Source of the DNA: Candidatus Gastranaerophilales bacterium | GTDB taxonomy: Bacteria > Cyanobacteriota > Vampirovibrionia > Gastranaerophilales > Gastranaerophilaceae | Assembly: GCA_905236505.1 (NCBI GenBank) | Contig: CAJOPY010000178.1 | Location: 1-33,891, forward strand | DNA: 33,891 nucleotides | Direction: 5' to 3' | Shown here: piece after piece, positions 10,694 through 19,897 of the stretch | Layout of the letters: each line of letters starts with the position of its first letter | Numbering within the stretch: position 1 is the first letter of the stretch | Translations under genes and position numbers: made by a program | Notes under the pieces: generated by a model | Databases searched by the model: none | Seen by the model: the letters and a program-made list of their open reading frames with translations, nothing else | What the model was told of the DNA's origin: nothing

Positions 10694-11360
10694 AAGTACC
10701 TGCCTGCATGTCTTTTATTATTTCTCCGTTTTCAAGCGTCAATACTCGTTTTCTAAACCTGTTTACCAAAGTATAGTCGTGTGTTGACACTATAACTGTT
10801 ATGCCTCTTTGATTTATTTGCTCCAAAATTTGCATAACCTCCAAAGAGTTTTTTGGATCAAGATTACCCGTTGGCTCATCAGCTATCAATAAAGGAGGAC
10901 CATTTACAAGAGCACGAGCAATGCTTACTCTCTGCTGCTCTCCTCCGGATAATTCAGATGGCTTAGCCTTTGCTTTATCAAGCAAACCTACAACTTTTAA
11001 CGCCCCAGTCACTCTCGTTCTGATATCTGCAGAGCTTATTCCGGTTGTTCTTATTACATACGCTATGTTATCATACACTGTTTGGTTTTGCAGCAACTTG
11101 TAATCCTGAAAAACAATCCCCATACAACGTCTTAAATTAGGAACTTTCTCCGGCGGTAAATTAGCAATATTAATTCCTCCGATTAGAACAGTTCCTGTAG
11201 TCGGGGTTTCTTCTTTATAAAGCATCTTCATTAACGTTGATTTTCCGGCTCCGGACGCTCCTGTGATAAAGACAAATTCACCCGATAAAATATCTAAATT
11301 GATATTTTTTAAAGCATAATTATTCTTATATTTTTTTGTTACAGATCTTAATTGAATCAT
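10686..11360 (-). CDS. ftsE: Cell division ATP-binding protein FtsE
   Basis: Walker [10 protein letters not shown], signature [15 protein letters not shown], Walker [14 protein letters not shown]. Confidence 0.95.
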   Translation of the reverse strand: MIQLRSVTKKYKNNYALKNINLDILSGEFVFITGASGAGKSTLMKMLYKEETPTTGTVLIGGINIANLPPEKVPNLRRCMGIVFQDYKLLQNQTVYDNIAYVIRTTGISSADIRTRVTGALKVVGLLDKAKAKPSELSGGEQQRVSIARALVNGPPLLIADEPTGNLDPKNSLEVMQILEQINQRGITVIVSTHDYTLVNRFRKRVLTLENGEIIKDMQAGTYG

Positions 11361-12295
11361 AAATTAATTATCCTGTTTGCAATACTTTCCGCATCTAATT
11401 CGTAATATTTTAAAAGTTCTTTAGGTGTTCCGCTTTGACCGAATTCATCATTTACACCTAAACGTATTAACTTGTTCGGCGCATTTTCAGATAAACACTC
11501 CGCTACAGCAGAACCCAAACCACCTATCACGGAATGATTTTCTACTGTTACACATAACCTTGTTTTTTTTGCACTATTAATAATTGTATCTTTGTCTAAT
11601 GGCTTTATAACAGGAACATTTATAAGTTCCGCATCAATCCCTGCTTGCTGAAGCAATTCTACTGCTTTTACGGCTTGCGATAAAATATCACCGGTTGCAA
11701 ATACCGAAACATCTTTTCCCTCTTTTAATATATTTGCCTTTTTGTAATTAAATTTGTAAGAAGAGTCATATATACAAGGTACATCTGTTCTTGATAATCT
11801 TATATAAACAGGTCCTTTATGTTCGCAAGCAAAACGAACTGCTTGTCTTGTTTGTTCATAATCTCCCGGTGTTATAACAATCATATTCGGAAGCTCACGC
11901 ATAAGGGCAACATCTTCCAATGCCTGATGACTTGCACCGTCTTCTCCAACCGTAATACCTCCGTGTGCACCTATAATTTTAACATTTGCTTTTTGATAAC
12001 ATACTGAATTTCTTATTTGATCATATGTTCTTCCGGTTGCAAAAACAGCAAAAGTAGATACAAAAGGAATTTTACCTGTTAGTGATAATCCTACTGCAGT
12101 TGTTATAAGATTTTGTTCCGCTATACCAACATTGAAAAATCTGTCAGGATAAGCTTTTGCAAAAATTGATGATTTTGTTGAACCGGATAAATCAGCATCT
12201 AAAGCTACAATATCAGAATTTGTTTTACCAAGTTCCGTTATTTCTTCCCCAAAAGCTCCCCTTATTGATTTTTTATTATCAAAATCTATATGCAT
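11357..12295 (-). CDS. Transketolase, C-terminal subunit (split transketolase)
   Basis: RGAFGEEITELG, FNVGIAEQNLITTAVGLSLTGKIPFVSTFAVFATGR, HGGITVGEDGASHQALEDVALMR; only the pyrimidine-binding/C-terminal half. Confidence 0.9.
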   Translation of the reverse strand: MHIDFDNKKSIRGAFGEEITELGKTNSDIVALDADLSGSTKSSIFAKAYPDRFFNVGIAEQNLITTAVGLSLTGKIPFVSTFAVFATGRTYDQIRNSVCYQKANVKIIGAHGGITVGEDGASHQALEDVALMRELPNMIVITPGDYEQTRQAVRFACEHKGPVYIRLSRTDVPCIYDSSYKFNYKKANILKEGKDVSVFATGDILSQAVKAVELLQQAGIDAELINVPVIKPLDKDTIINSAKKTRLCVTVENHSVIGGLGSAVAECLSENAPNKLIRLGVNDEFGQSGTPKELLKYYELDAESIANRIINL

Positions 12296-12355
12296 ATTTC
12301 CCCTTTAAGGGAATTGTATCATAAAAAAATTAAGTATGCAAAAATATTTGTGATT

Positions 12356-12604
12356 TTAAGCTTTAAAGTAATCACAAATAAGCTTTTCTTTTTTGGGAAG
12401 AGTTCGTTTTACAGCTTCTATTATAGGATTTTTATTTAAATTTTCCAATTCTTTTTTTAAAATTGCTTTTTCTAATACAAGAGTGTTATATAACTGATTA
12501 CAAACATCTGATGAAGATTGGTGCAACTGTAACTTTTTAAGTTGTAATTCTTTTTCTAATATCTGTTTTTTGATTTGTTGTTTAGTTTTCACAAAAGACC
12601 TCAT
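12356..12604 (-). CDS. Hypothetical coiled-coil protein
   Basis: ORF track, Lys/Leu/Gln-rich heptad-like composition; no family recognised. Confidence 0.55.
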   Translation of the reverse strand: MRSFVKTKQQIKKQILEKELQLKKLQLHQSSSDVCNQLYNTLVLEKAILKKELENLNKNPIIEAVKRTLPKKEKLICDYFKA

Positions 12605-12705
12605 TTTATGTATAGTTTAAACTATTATTATAAATATTAAATCAGTCTTTTAGTGTATTTTAATGTATCAAATTCTGCAAATTTTCTGTATACTTATATA
12701 AATAT

Positions 12706-12957
12706 TTACGCTCGCACAAGTTCTTCTGATGAAGTATATTTGGCCGATTTTGACACAACTCCGTAACAGACACTTGTTAGTCGTTTATTTAAAGCTATCA
12801 TTGTTTTGAAATTAGCAGCAGATGTATTCATGGCATACATCATATCGTCCGCAGAAACCCTTGATACTAAAGCATCTTCGTTATGATTTTCCACTTTTTC
12901 ATTCGCATACTTTTCTACCAATAACTTGTCAATAAATTCTCTTGCGCCAACTGCCAT
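12706..12957 (-). CDS. Hypothetical protein, 83 aa
   Basis: ORF track; AAGGAGAG-like SD upstream of the start; no family recognised. Confidence 0.6.
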   Translation of the reverse strand: MAVGAREFIDKLLVEKYANEKVENHNEDALVSRVSADDMMYAMNTSAANFKTMIALNKRLTSVCYGVVSKSAKYTSSEELVRA

Positions 12958-13264
12958 AATAAACTCTCCTTATATTCTTGTAATACTCTTTTTTAAATAA
13001 GTTATGAATTCAGAAATTTTCTTTTGTTTCCTCTCTTATTTATATCTTATGTATATATAAAGTATTTAAATGTTAAAAAATTGCCTTTTTTTATTGATAA
13101 ATTTTACAAAACTTAACATAAAATAGTTTCGTTAAACTTTTTAATTAGTATTTAAAGCTTCATGACACTCATAAAAAATTTATTTAATGAGTAAAAATTA
13201 GTGCGCAAAAAAAATTTTTACGTGTTTTAATATGCATGAGAATATAAAATATGAGGTCAATAAT

Positions 13265-15316
13265 ATGTTAAACATTACGCAAGTAAATCCTTTCCGCATC
13301 ACAAAATTTCCCCAATTTAAAAGCAACAATAAAAACGATCTATATATAACAGTTCCAAATTTTGGGCTTAAATATAACAAAAATTTAAATAAAGACACTC
13401 TTAGTTTTAAAGGAACACCGGCGGTAGATACAAAAGTTGTTCGTGAGCTTGTTGAGCAAGCATCTAAACGTTCCGATTTCAGATTTAATTTTAGTAATGC
13501 GGGTATTGAAGAAATTATATCCAAAGTAACCCCTAAAAATATTCCGTTTTTGGAAGATTTGCTATATCTCAATGACAAAAAACTTCCGGCCAAAGGTATA
13601 AGCATTCTTCTTGACTATATTAACGAGAAAGACACCAATGTTTCAGAATTTAAAGAAAAACTAAGCACGTTCAAAGATCTTAAAAACATTGTTTCCGGAA
13701 GAGGTTTTTCTAAAAGCATTTTACCTGACTATATCAATAAAATTTCATCGCAAGGCATCATTGATATATTAAAAAGCAGTATTTTATTGGAACATCCTAA
13801 AAATGAAGATTATAACTCTCTTCAATTTGCATACAATTATGCTGTAAAATATTTCAACGATCAAGTTTCAAAATCTAAAAATACCGGTGATGATTTTATT
13901 GCAAATACAATCATGAAAGACGGAACTTTTTCCAGCATTCTTTCTTTAGCGCAAGTTTATGATAAAAGTGCCCTTAATGAACTCTTTTATAACAGAGGTA
14001 AATATATAAAAACGATTTACATGCCGCGTTTTAGAATCCTCAATGAAAACGATTTGGAAAACTTAAGAAAAGTTCAAATTCAGGCTGTAACCGACAAAGA
14101 AAATAAGGGCGGAGATTATGCAACATATGAAATATCTCTGGATGACAAAATATGGACCCTAAACTTTTTATCAGTCAACAGAAATATCATTAATTCCGGA
14201 GAAAAGGGGCTTAATTTTGATAATTATAAACGTCCGGTAAACATTTACAATCCTGAAGCAAGTTTTATTATTAAGTTCCAAGACATGAAAGTAGATTTAA
14301 TGGACGAAGTTTTAAGGCACTTAGGAGTTGATAGTGAACTTGTTGACAAATATACAGCCAATTGGAAAGAAGCTTTTAAACAAGACCAAACTTTGTCAAA
14401 ACGAAGGAAAGATTTTTGGGATATTAATTATGCACACTTGCTAAATGCTCCTGAAGGAAGCTTATTGAGAAAAATAATCCTTGCAGACACATATGGAAAT
14501 TTAGATAAGATGATATTTAAGGAAGGACCTATTGCTGAATTAAATAAAAAAAATGAAGAAGCGTTCATTAAAAACGGACTTGATTATGAAAAATGGCTAC
14601 ACCCGAGCATAAAACCAATTACGAAAAAATTTACGGATAATACCGGAAGAAAAATTAAAACATTTACAGTAAGAAATTGGGACAGAAGTGCTAAAGAATC
14701 ACTTTTTGACGGGAATTATACAACTTGCTGTACAGGAATTGATAAAGATCAAGGAGAATCTTTTCCGCACTATTTAACAAATACTTGTACAACTACTCTT
14801 GAAGTAAGAAACGAAAAAAATAAAGTTATTGCAATGTCCAGAATTCTTATGGCAAAAGTTGACGGAAAGCTTTCAATGGTTGTTGAAAACATAGAAGTTA
14901 ATAACAAAATGGTTAAGCATTATTTATATAATGATGCAATGAAATATAAATTTAGAGAAATGATTTTTGATTATGCAAGAGAATTTGCAAAGGATATTAA
15001 TAAAAATGAAAAAGATTTACCTGTATATTTTTGCAGTAATTACTACAAAGTCAGAGATATAGAAAAAGGACTTGAAACCGGAAAAAGATATGAAGATGTT
15101 GAATTAATCGGAGAATTCCCTGACCAAATTTATGTAAATTCATACGGAGGAAGAATGGACAGGGTTAAATTGCAATTTGCAGATGACGGTGACGGTTTTG
15201 CATTACACTTAAGCGACATCAGTCAGAAAGCTAAACCGGTTATAGATAAAGACTCTCACATTGAATCTGACTCAAATTACAATTATGCTGATACAAGATA
15301 TTTTGAGCAACGTTAA
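13265..15316 (+). CDS. Large protein of unknown function with tag-like N-terminus
   Basis: Long ORF; ATG at 13265 preceded by GAGGT at SD spacing (track start 13232 less likely). N-terminus MLNITQVNPFRITKFPQFKSNNKN...FGLKYNKN...LSFKGTPAVD; C-terminal GNYTTCCTGID...TTTLEVRNEKNKVIAMSR...VVENIEVN region. Confidence 0.85.
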   Translation: MLNITQVNPFRITKFPQFKSNNKNDLYITVPNFGLKYNKNLNKDTLSFKGTPAVDTKVVRELVEQASKRSDFRFNFSNAGIEEIISKVTPKNIPFLEDLLYLNDKKLPAKGISILLDYINEKDTNVSEFKEKLSTFKDLKNIVSGRGFSKSILPDYINKISSQGIIDILKSSILLEHPKNEDYNSLQFAYNYAVKYFNDQVSKSKNTGDDFIANTIMKDGTFSSILSLAQVYDKSALNELFYNRGKYIKTIYMPRFRILNENDLENLRKVQIQAVTDKENKGGDYATYEISLDDKIWTLNFLSVNRNIINSGEKGLNFDNYKRPVNIYNPEASFIIKFQDMKVDLMDEVLRHLGVDSELVDKYTANWKEAFKQDQTLSKRRKDFWDINYAHLLNAPEGSLLRKIILADTYGNLDKMIFKEGPIAELNKKNEEAFIKNGLDYEKWLHPSIKPITKKFTDNTGRKIKTFTVRNWDRSAKESLFDGNYTTCCTGIDKDQGESFPHYLTNTCTTTLEVRNEKNKVIAMSRILMAKVDGKLSMVVENIEVNNKMVKHYLYNDAMKYKFREMIFDYAREFAKDINKNEKDLPVYFCSNYYKVRDIEKGLETGKRYEDVELIGEFPDQIYVNSYGGRMDRVKLQFADDGDGFALHLSDISQKAKPVIDKDSHIESDSNYNYADTRYFEQR

Positions 15317-15339
15317 GCAAAAATTTATCATTAACTTTC

Positions 15340-15410
15340 AAAAATACAAAACAAATTTTTAAAGATTTTTAAACAAGTATTTATAAATCTTTATACCGTT
15401 TTGTATTTTT
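15340..15410 (+). terminator. Long nested stem-loop terminator
   Basis: Perfect 13-bp inverted repeat AAAAATACAAAAC (15340-15352)/GTTTTGTATTTTT (15398-15410) enclosing a second 9-bp stem TAAAGATTT/AAATCTTTA (15360-15368/15385-15393); T-rich 3' side. Confidence 0.7.
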
Positions 15411-15458
15411 AGTAGCAAAATTTTTTTTTTGAGGGTTTATAAAATTTAGGAGGTAAAA

Positions 15459-16427
15459 ATGAAAATATCGTTTTATACAAACAATACATATTTTCAGAAT
15501 TACAATAAAAACAATCCTGCATTCGGAATTAAAATACCCGAATTAGAAACAGCAATTGATACTTTTATATCCAAGACAGATAATGCTCTCAAAGAAGAAC
15601 AAAATTTAATTCAATTAATCATAAAATTTGCAAAAAAAATATTTCAACCGGAAAATTTTATCGGCTCCGGCAGCAAAAATAAAGTTTATGATATGGGTAA
15701 ATATGTTTTTAGAATACCTAATGAAACATCAGAACAATCCCTAAACCTATCAGGCAGAATATCTAAAAATTCAAATCTTTTAAATATAGATTCATACTAT
15801 GGTGAAACATTATTACAAATCGGTGATATTAAAATCCTTAAAAACATAGGAAAACATACTTCCTGCGGAGTGCCGTATTCATTTATCAGGAACATGACAA
15901 AAGAAGAGGTTTATAATTATTATTTTGAAAAATATTTTCTTAAAGCATCGCAACTTCCGCAAAGCTCTTTTGATAAATTTGCTCAAGATGTAAAAAAAAT
16001 AAAATATCCAAATACCATTGACTTTCAAAATCCTAACAATACCGCAATTACCAAAGACAACAAAATTGTATTAACAGACGATTTGCTAAAATACAACAAA
16101 TATTGCGGAGAAAATTCTACGGCAAAGTTACTGAGAATATTCATGCTTGATGCCGGATTAAACATATATACACCTGTATTTGAAAAATATCTGAATGAAG
16201 CAAGGACTTTATTCAAAAAAATTATATTAGCCGGAGAAAAAGCAGGATTGACATTTTCCGGTGGTTATGAAGATAATTTACTAATAAGTGATGCTCTGTC
16301 AAAGTGTAAAGCAAAAGTAAAAAGTGAAGATTTTATTAAGAAAATAGCGGATATACGACAGAACAGAAACTCCGAATCAGACGGATTAAAAGAATTAGAA
16401 TGTTATATAGATAGCATTTTCAGATAG
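15459..16427 (+). CDS. Divergent kinase-like protein with tag-like N-terminus
   Basis: SD AGGAGG upstream; FIGSGSKNKVYDMGKYVFRI glycine-loop-like; TIDFQNPNNTAITKDNKIVLTDD resembles the catalytic-loop DxxxxN and downstream metal-binding Asp. Confidence 0.6.
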   Translation: MKISFYTNNTYFQNYNKNNPAFGIKIPELETAIDTFISKTDNALKEEQNLIQLIIKFAKKIFQPENFIGSGSKNKVYDMGKYVFRIPNETSEQSLNLSGRISKNSNLLNIDSYYGETLLQIGDIKILKNIGKHTSCGVPYSFIRNMTKEEVYNYYFEKYFLKASQLPQSSFDKFAQDVKKIKYPNTIDFQNPNNTAITKDNKIVLTDDLLKYNKYCGENSTAKLLRIFMLDAGLNIYTPVFEKYLNEARTLFKKIILAGEKAGLTFSGGYEDNLLISDALSKCKAKVKSEDFIKKIADIRQNRNSESDGLKELECYIDSIFR

Positions 16428-16478
16428 TTAACATAATATCATTTTTTGTTGAATACGTAATAGAATAGGAATATAAAT

Positions 16479-17135
16479 ATGCAAGTCGGAATAATTAATA
16501 ACAACTATAACAACAAATATAAAGCGACAAACTTTAAGAAAATTTTGAGAAATAATATACCGGAAAAAGCAATCAAAGATAATAATTATTTATTGTTAGT
16601 ATCAGGACCGTCAGGAGTAGGCAAAGATACTATTATGAACAAAATTCTTCATAAATTTAACAAGGTTGTTACCCACACAACAAGACCCAAAAGAGAAGGT
16701 GAAGTTGAAGGAAAAAGTTATTTTTACACAACTGTAGAACAATTTAAAGAAGGAATAAAAAATAATGAATTCATTGAATATGTAAAAGGATTTTCCGGTA
16801 ACTATTACGGTACAAAAAAAGAAACTGTTAAAAATGCTCTTGACGGCAAAAAACCTGCATTGCTAATCGTTGATATAGACGGAGCAGATGCTATAAAAAA
16901 GAATCTTAAAAATAATTCAAATCTTAATGTTGTAAGTATATTTATAAAACCGCCTTCATTTGATATTCTAAAAGCTAGGTTATTAAAACGCGGCACGGAA
17001 ACTCCTGATGCTATGCAAGAAAGATTAAACAAAGCAATGTACGAAATGCAGCACGCACAAAATTTTGATGCTGAAATTCAAAACAACCATTTTACAGAAA
17101 GCATAAAAGATTTAGAAGAGTTGCTGCATATATAA
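16479..17135 (+). CDS. Guanylate kinase (or guanylate-kinase-like paralog) with about 37-aa N-terminal extension
   Basis: LLLVSGPSGVGKDT P-loop, THTTRPKREGEVEGKSYFY, YYGTKKETV, IDGADAIKK, IFIKPPS...RLLKRGTETPDAMQERL. Whether this is the housekeeping gmk is not determinable here. Confidence 0.85.
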   Translation: MQVGIINNNYNNKYKATNFKKILRNNIPEKAIKDNNYLLLVSGPSGVGKDTIMNKILHKFNKVVTHTTRPKREGEVEGKSYFYTTVEQFKEGIKNNEFIEYVKGFSGNYYGTKKETVKNALDGKKPALLIVDIDGADAIKKNLKNNSNLNVVSIFIKPPSFDILKARLLKRGTETPDAMQERLNKAMYEMQHAQNFDAEIQNNHFTESIKDLEELLHI

Positions 17136-17239
17136 CTTTTTTATTAAGTTTTGTAAAATTTTTTTTTAATTGCGCAAATTTGTCTTTAAAAATGACTTTA
17201 TATATATGTAAGTATTAGTGTAGTAAAGGTTCATTATTT

Positions 17240-17956
17240 ATGTCATTAGGTTTTGCAATATCATCTTTTGTTCCTTCTATTGTATCAAAAGGCATATTTG
17301 CACCAAGAAGAATTGATAAAGCATCAAAAGCTTCTAACCCTATCGTAAGCATAGGAAATGTCGGAGTTGCTGATGCTCAAATTGTTAAAGCAGGCGAAGG
17401 TGTTGTAGAGATTGCAAAAGAAGGCAAAGGAAGCATTGCTAAAGGAATTGTAGCTTTTGATAAAGCAATAGGAGAAGCTTCTAAAAGCAGCAGCATATTT
17501 AAAGGTATAAGTGATATAGGAAAAATTGCTATTGATAACATAAATCCTATGATTACAGGAGTAAGTTTGTTAACAATTGCGACAGCAGATGATAAAAAAA
17601 GAGAAGGAATTGAACAATTTTTTGCGTTAGGCGGAATGTTCGGAGCAGAAGGCGCATATAAAGCAATAACCGGTATGTCCAAAACAAAACGAGTTAACGG
17701 AAAAACCGTTGTAGAACCTGTTGACGGGTTATACAAGAAAAATCCGTTTTTAAAAGCACAAGTTAGTGCCTTTAAAGACGCTTGTGCGGCACATAAAGCA
17801 CTCAAACACGCTCCTGCTATAATTAAGGGTATCGGTTTTGCTGTTTTTGCATCAATTCCGGGTTTTTACTGCGGACACAAAATCGGTAAAGCTGTTGCAA
17901 ATGCAGCTTTAGGAGAAAAAAAAGATAAGAAAACAGAAAACAAAGAAGCTGCTTAA
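17240..17956 (+). CDS. Hypothetical Ala/Gly-rich membrane-associated protein
   Basis: ORF track; hydrophobic Gly/Ala helices, Lys/Glu-rich C-terminus. Confidence 0.7.
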   Translation: MSLGFAISSFVPSIVSKGIFAPRRIDKASKASNPIVSIGNVGVADAQIVKAGEGVVEIAKEGKGSIAKGIVAFDKAIGEASKSSSIFKGISDIGKIAIDNINPMITGVSLLTIATADDKKREGIEQFFALGGMFGAEGAYKAITGMSKTKRVNGKTVVEPVDGLYKKNPFLKAQVSAFKDACAAHKALKHAPAIIKGIGFAVFASIPGFYCGHKIGKAVANAALGEKKDKKTENKEAA

Positions 17957-18786
17957 TTTTTAGTATTTGTAATTTTTCCTTTTTCTTTGTATAAAGTCTG
18001 AAAATTTGTTTGTGAGCGTCTGTAGTTATTAATAGAAGCTTCCAATGATGAATTTATTGTGTAATATATAACAGGAATTGATATTGCAACTGTTAAAATT
18101 GCAATAATTATATGATTTATAGTCGTTTGTATTACTTTAAATCGTTGTTTTGTTAATGAAATATCGTTTTGTTGTTTTAATATGTTATTTATTAGATTTT
18201 TTCTTTCTTTTACTGTCAAACCTTCTATAAAATTAACATTTTGAGGATCAATATATATAACATATTTTGAATATTTTACATTTCCGTCCAAATAATCCAA
18301 GCTGTCATTATACTGCTTTTGCTCTTTTGTAATAGGCTTTTCGGATATTTTGCCCTTAGAAAGTTTTTCTATTTGTTCCTCTTTTTTATCTGAACTTTTT
18401 TGTGTTTCATCCGCTTTTGCTTCAGAATTTGTATCTGCTGTTTCTGCTGCTGCCGCTTGCTGTTCCGCAGCAGCTTGCTGAGCTTTTTTATTAAGTTTTG
18501 CTTTATATTTTTTTATAAAGTTATCGTCAAAATCAGCTTTCACAGAAACCGGTTCTTTTGGTTTTACATCCTCAGAGGTTTGTTCACCGGCATTTTCAAC
18601 GGGTTCTTCAAAAAGAGTTGAATCATCATTAGGATTTACCGCAGGTTTTATTATATCTCCGGCATTTTCGGTGATTTGTTTTTGCAGTTGGTCAATCAGA
18701 TCATCTGAAATATCTTCGTTTAATGAAGCTAATTCACTTATATCCATTGAATCTTTATTATTAAACATATTGTGACCGGCTGCCAT
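17953..18786 (-). CDS. Hypothetical protein with acidic/Ala-Gln linker and C-terminal TM helix
   Basis: Low-complexity KKAQQAAAEQQAAAAETADTNSEAKADETQKSSDKKEEQ; TM HIIIAILTVAISIPVIYYTI near the C-terminus. Confidence 0.7.
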   Translation of the reverse strand: MAAGHNMFNNKDSMDISELASLNEDISDDLIDQLQKQITENAGDIIKPAVNPNDDSTLFEEPVENAGEQTSEDVKPKEPVSVKADFDDNFIKKYKAKLNKKAQQAAAEQQAAAAETADTNSEAKADETQKSSDKKEEQIEKLSKGKISEKPITKEQKQYNDSLDYLDGNVKYSKYVIYIDPQNVNFIEGLTVKERKNLINNILKQQNDISLTKQRFKVIQTTINHIIIAILTVAISIPVIYYTINSSLEASINNYRRSQTNFQTLYKEKGKITNTKN

Positions 18787-18868
18787 GCATTCTCTCTTTT
18801 TTTATTGTATTATATATGTATTATTATATATTATATTCGAACGTTAAGCAATCATAAGAGAAGATGAT

Positions 18869-19888
18869 ATGAAAATTGATTTTGAAAAATTAAGAGAGTG
18901 TATAAAAAACTTAAATAAAGCCAAAATACTTGTTATAGGTGATTTAGCTTTAGATGAGATGGTATACGGCGATACTGAAAGGATATCCAGAGAAGCTCCC
19001 GTACTTATATTACAACACACCCACACAAATTATATATTAGGCGGAGCATCTAATGCTGCTCATAACGTATCGGATATTAACGGAGGAAAAGTCAGCGTAA
19101 TCGGAGTTATAGGTGAAGATTATCAAGCGGAAGATTTAAAAAAAGCTTTTTCAAAAGCGAATATAGATTGCAAAAGCCTTATTGCAGACAAAACAAGAAA
19201 AACAATTACAAAAACCAGAATATCCGGTTCTTGCTCTCAATCGGTTACACAACAAATTGTTAGAATTGACAGACAAACGAACGAACCGATTTCTTGTGAA
19301 ACAGAAGAAAAAATTATCTCCGCTATAAAAAAACAAATTCCGCTTCATGACGCAATTATTTTATCAGATTATCATATAGGTACTTTAACCGATAAGGTCA
19401 TAAGTTCTGTTATGAATACCGCAAGAGAACATAACAAAATTGTAATAGTTGATGCTCAAAAGAATTTGGATCGTTACAAAGGAGCTTTTTCCCTGACTCC
19501 GAATCTTCCTGACACTCAAAAACACGTTGGTTACTTTTTAAAAGAAAAATCGGATTTTATAAAAGCAGGAAACATTATTATAAATCAAACAGACGCAAAT
19601 TCTGTCTTGATAACTTGCGGTTCTGACGGTATGGTTGTTATATCAAAAGATTTTGAATATGTTCACATTCCGGTATTTAATAAGTCAAAAGTTTTTGATG
19701 TTACGGGTGCAGGCGATACAGTAACTGCAACTTACACATTAGCCCTTGCAACAGGTGCTGACCCCGTTTATGCAGCCATAATAGGAAATATAGCAGCAAG
19801 TATTGTAATAAAACAATTCGGATGTGCAACAACTTCTATTAATGAAATTTTAGCGTCTGTTCCAAAAGATATTACACTAATTTATTAG
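18869..19888 (+). CDS. hldA: D-glycero-beta-D-manno-heptose-7-phosphate kinase-like PfkB kinase (RfaE domain I)
   Basis: KILVIGDLALDEMVYGDTERISREAPVLIL, LGGASNAAHN, FDVTGAGDTVTATYTLAL. Confidence 0.85.
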   Translation: MKIDFEKLRECIKNLNKAKILVIGDLALDEMVYGDTERISREAPVLILQHTHTNYILGGASNAAHNVSDINGGKVSVIGVIGEDYQAEDLKKAFSKANIDCKSLIADKTRKTITKTRISGSCSQSVTQQIVRIDRQTNEPISCETEEKIISAIKKQIPLHDAIILSDYHIGTLTDKVISSVMNTAREHNKIVIVDAQKNLDRYKGAFSLTPNLPDTQKHVGYFLKEKSDFIKAGNIIINQTDANSVLITCGSDGMVVISKDFEYVHIPVFNKSKVFDVTGAGDTVTATYTLALATGADPVYAAIIGNIAASIVIKQFGCATTSINEILASVPKDITLIY

Positions 19889-19897
19889 GAGATTTCT

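Noticed and set aside
13198-13605. ORF of 135 aa on minus, antisense to the 683-aa protein gene
   Set aside because: Lies opposite a long, SD-supported ORF with sensible composition; low-complexity Leu/Ser/Phe antisense translation.
17377-17805. 142-aa minus ORF within 17240-17956
   Set aside because: Antisense shadow ORF of an Ala/Gly/Lys-rich gene; no SD or family.
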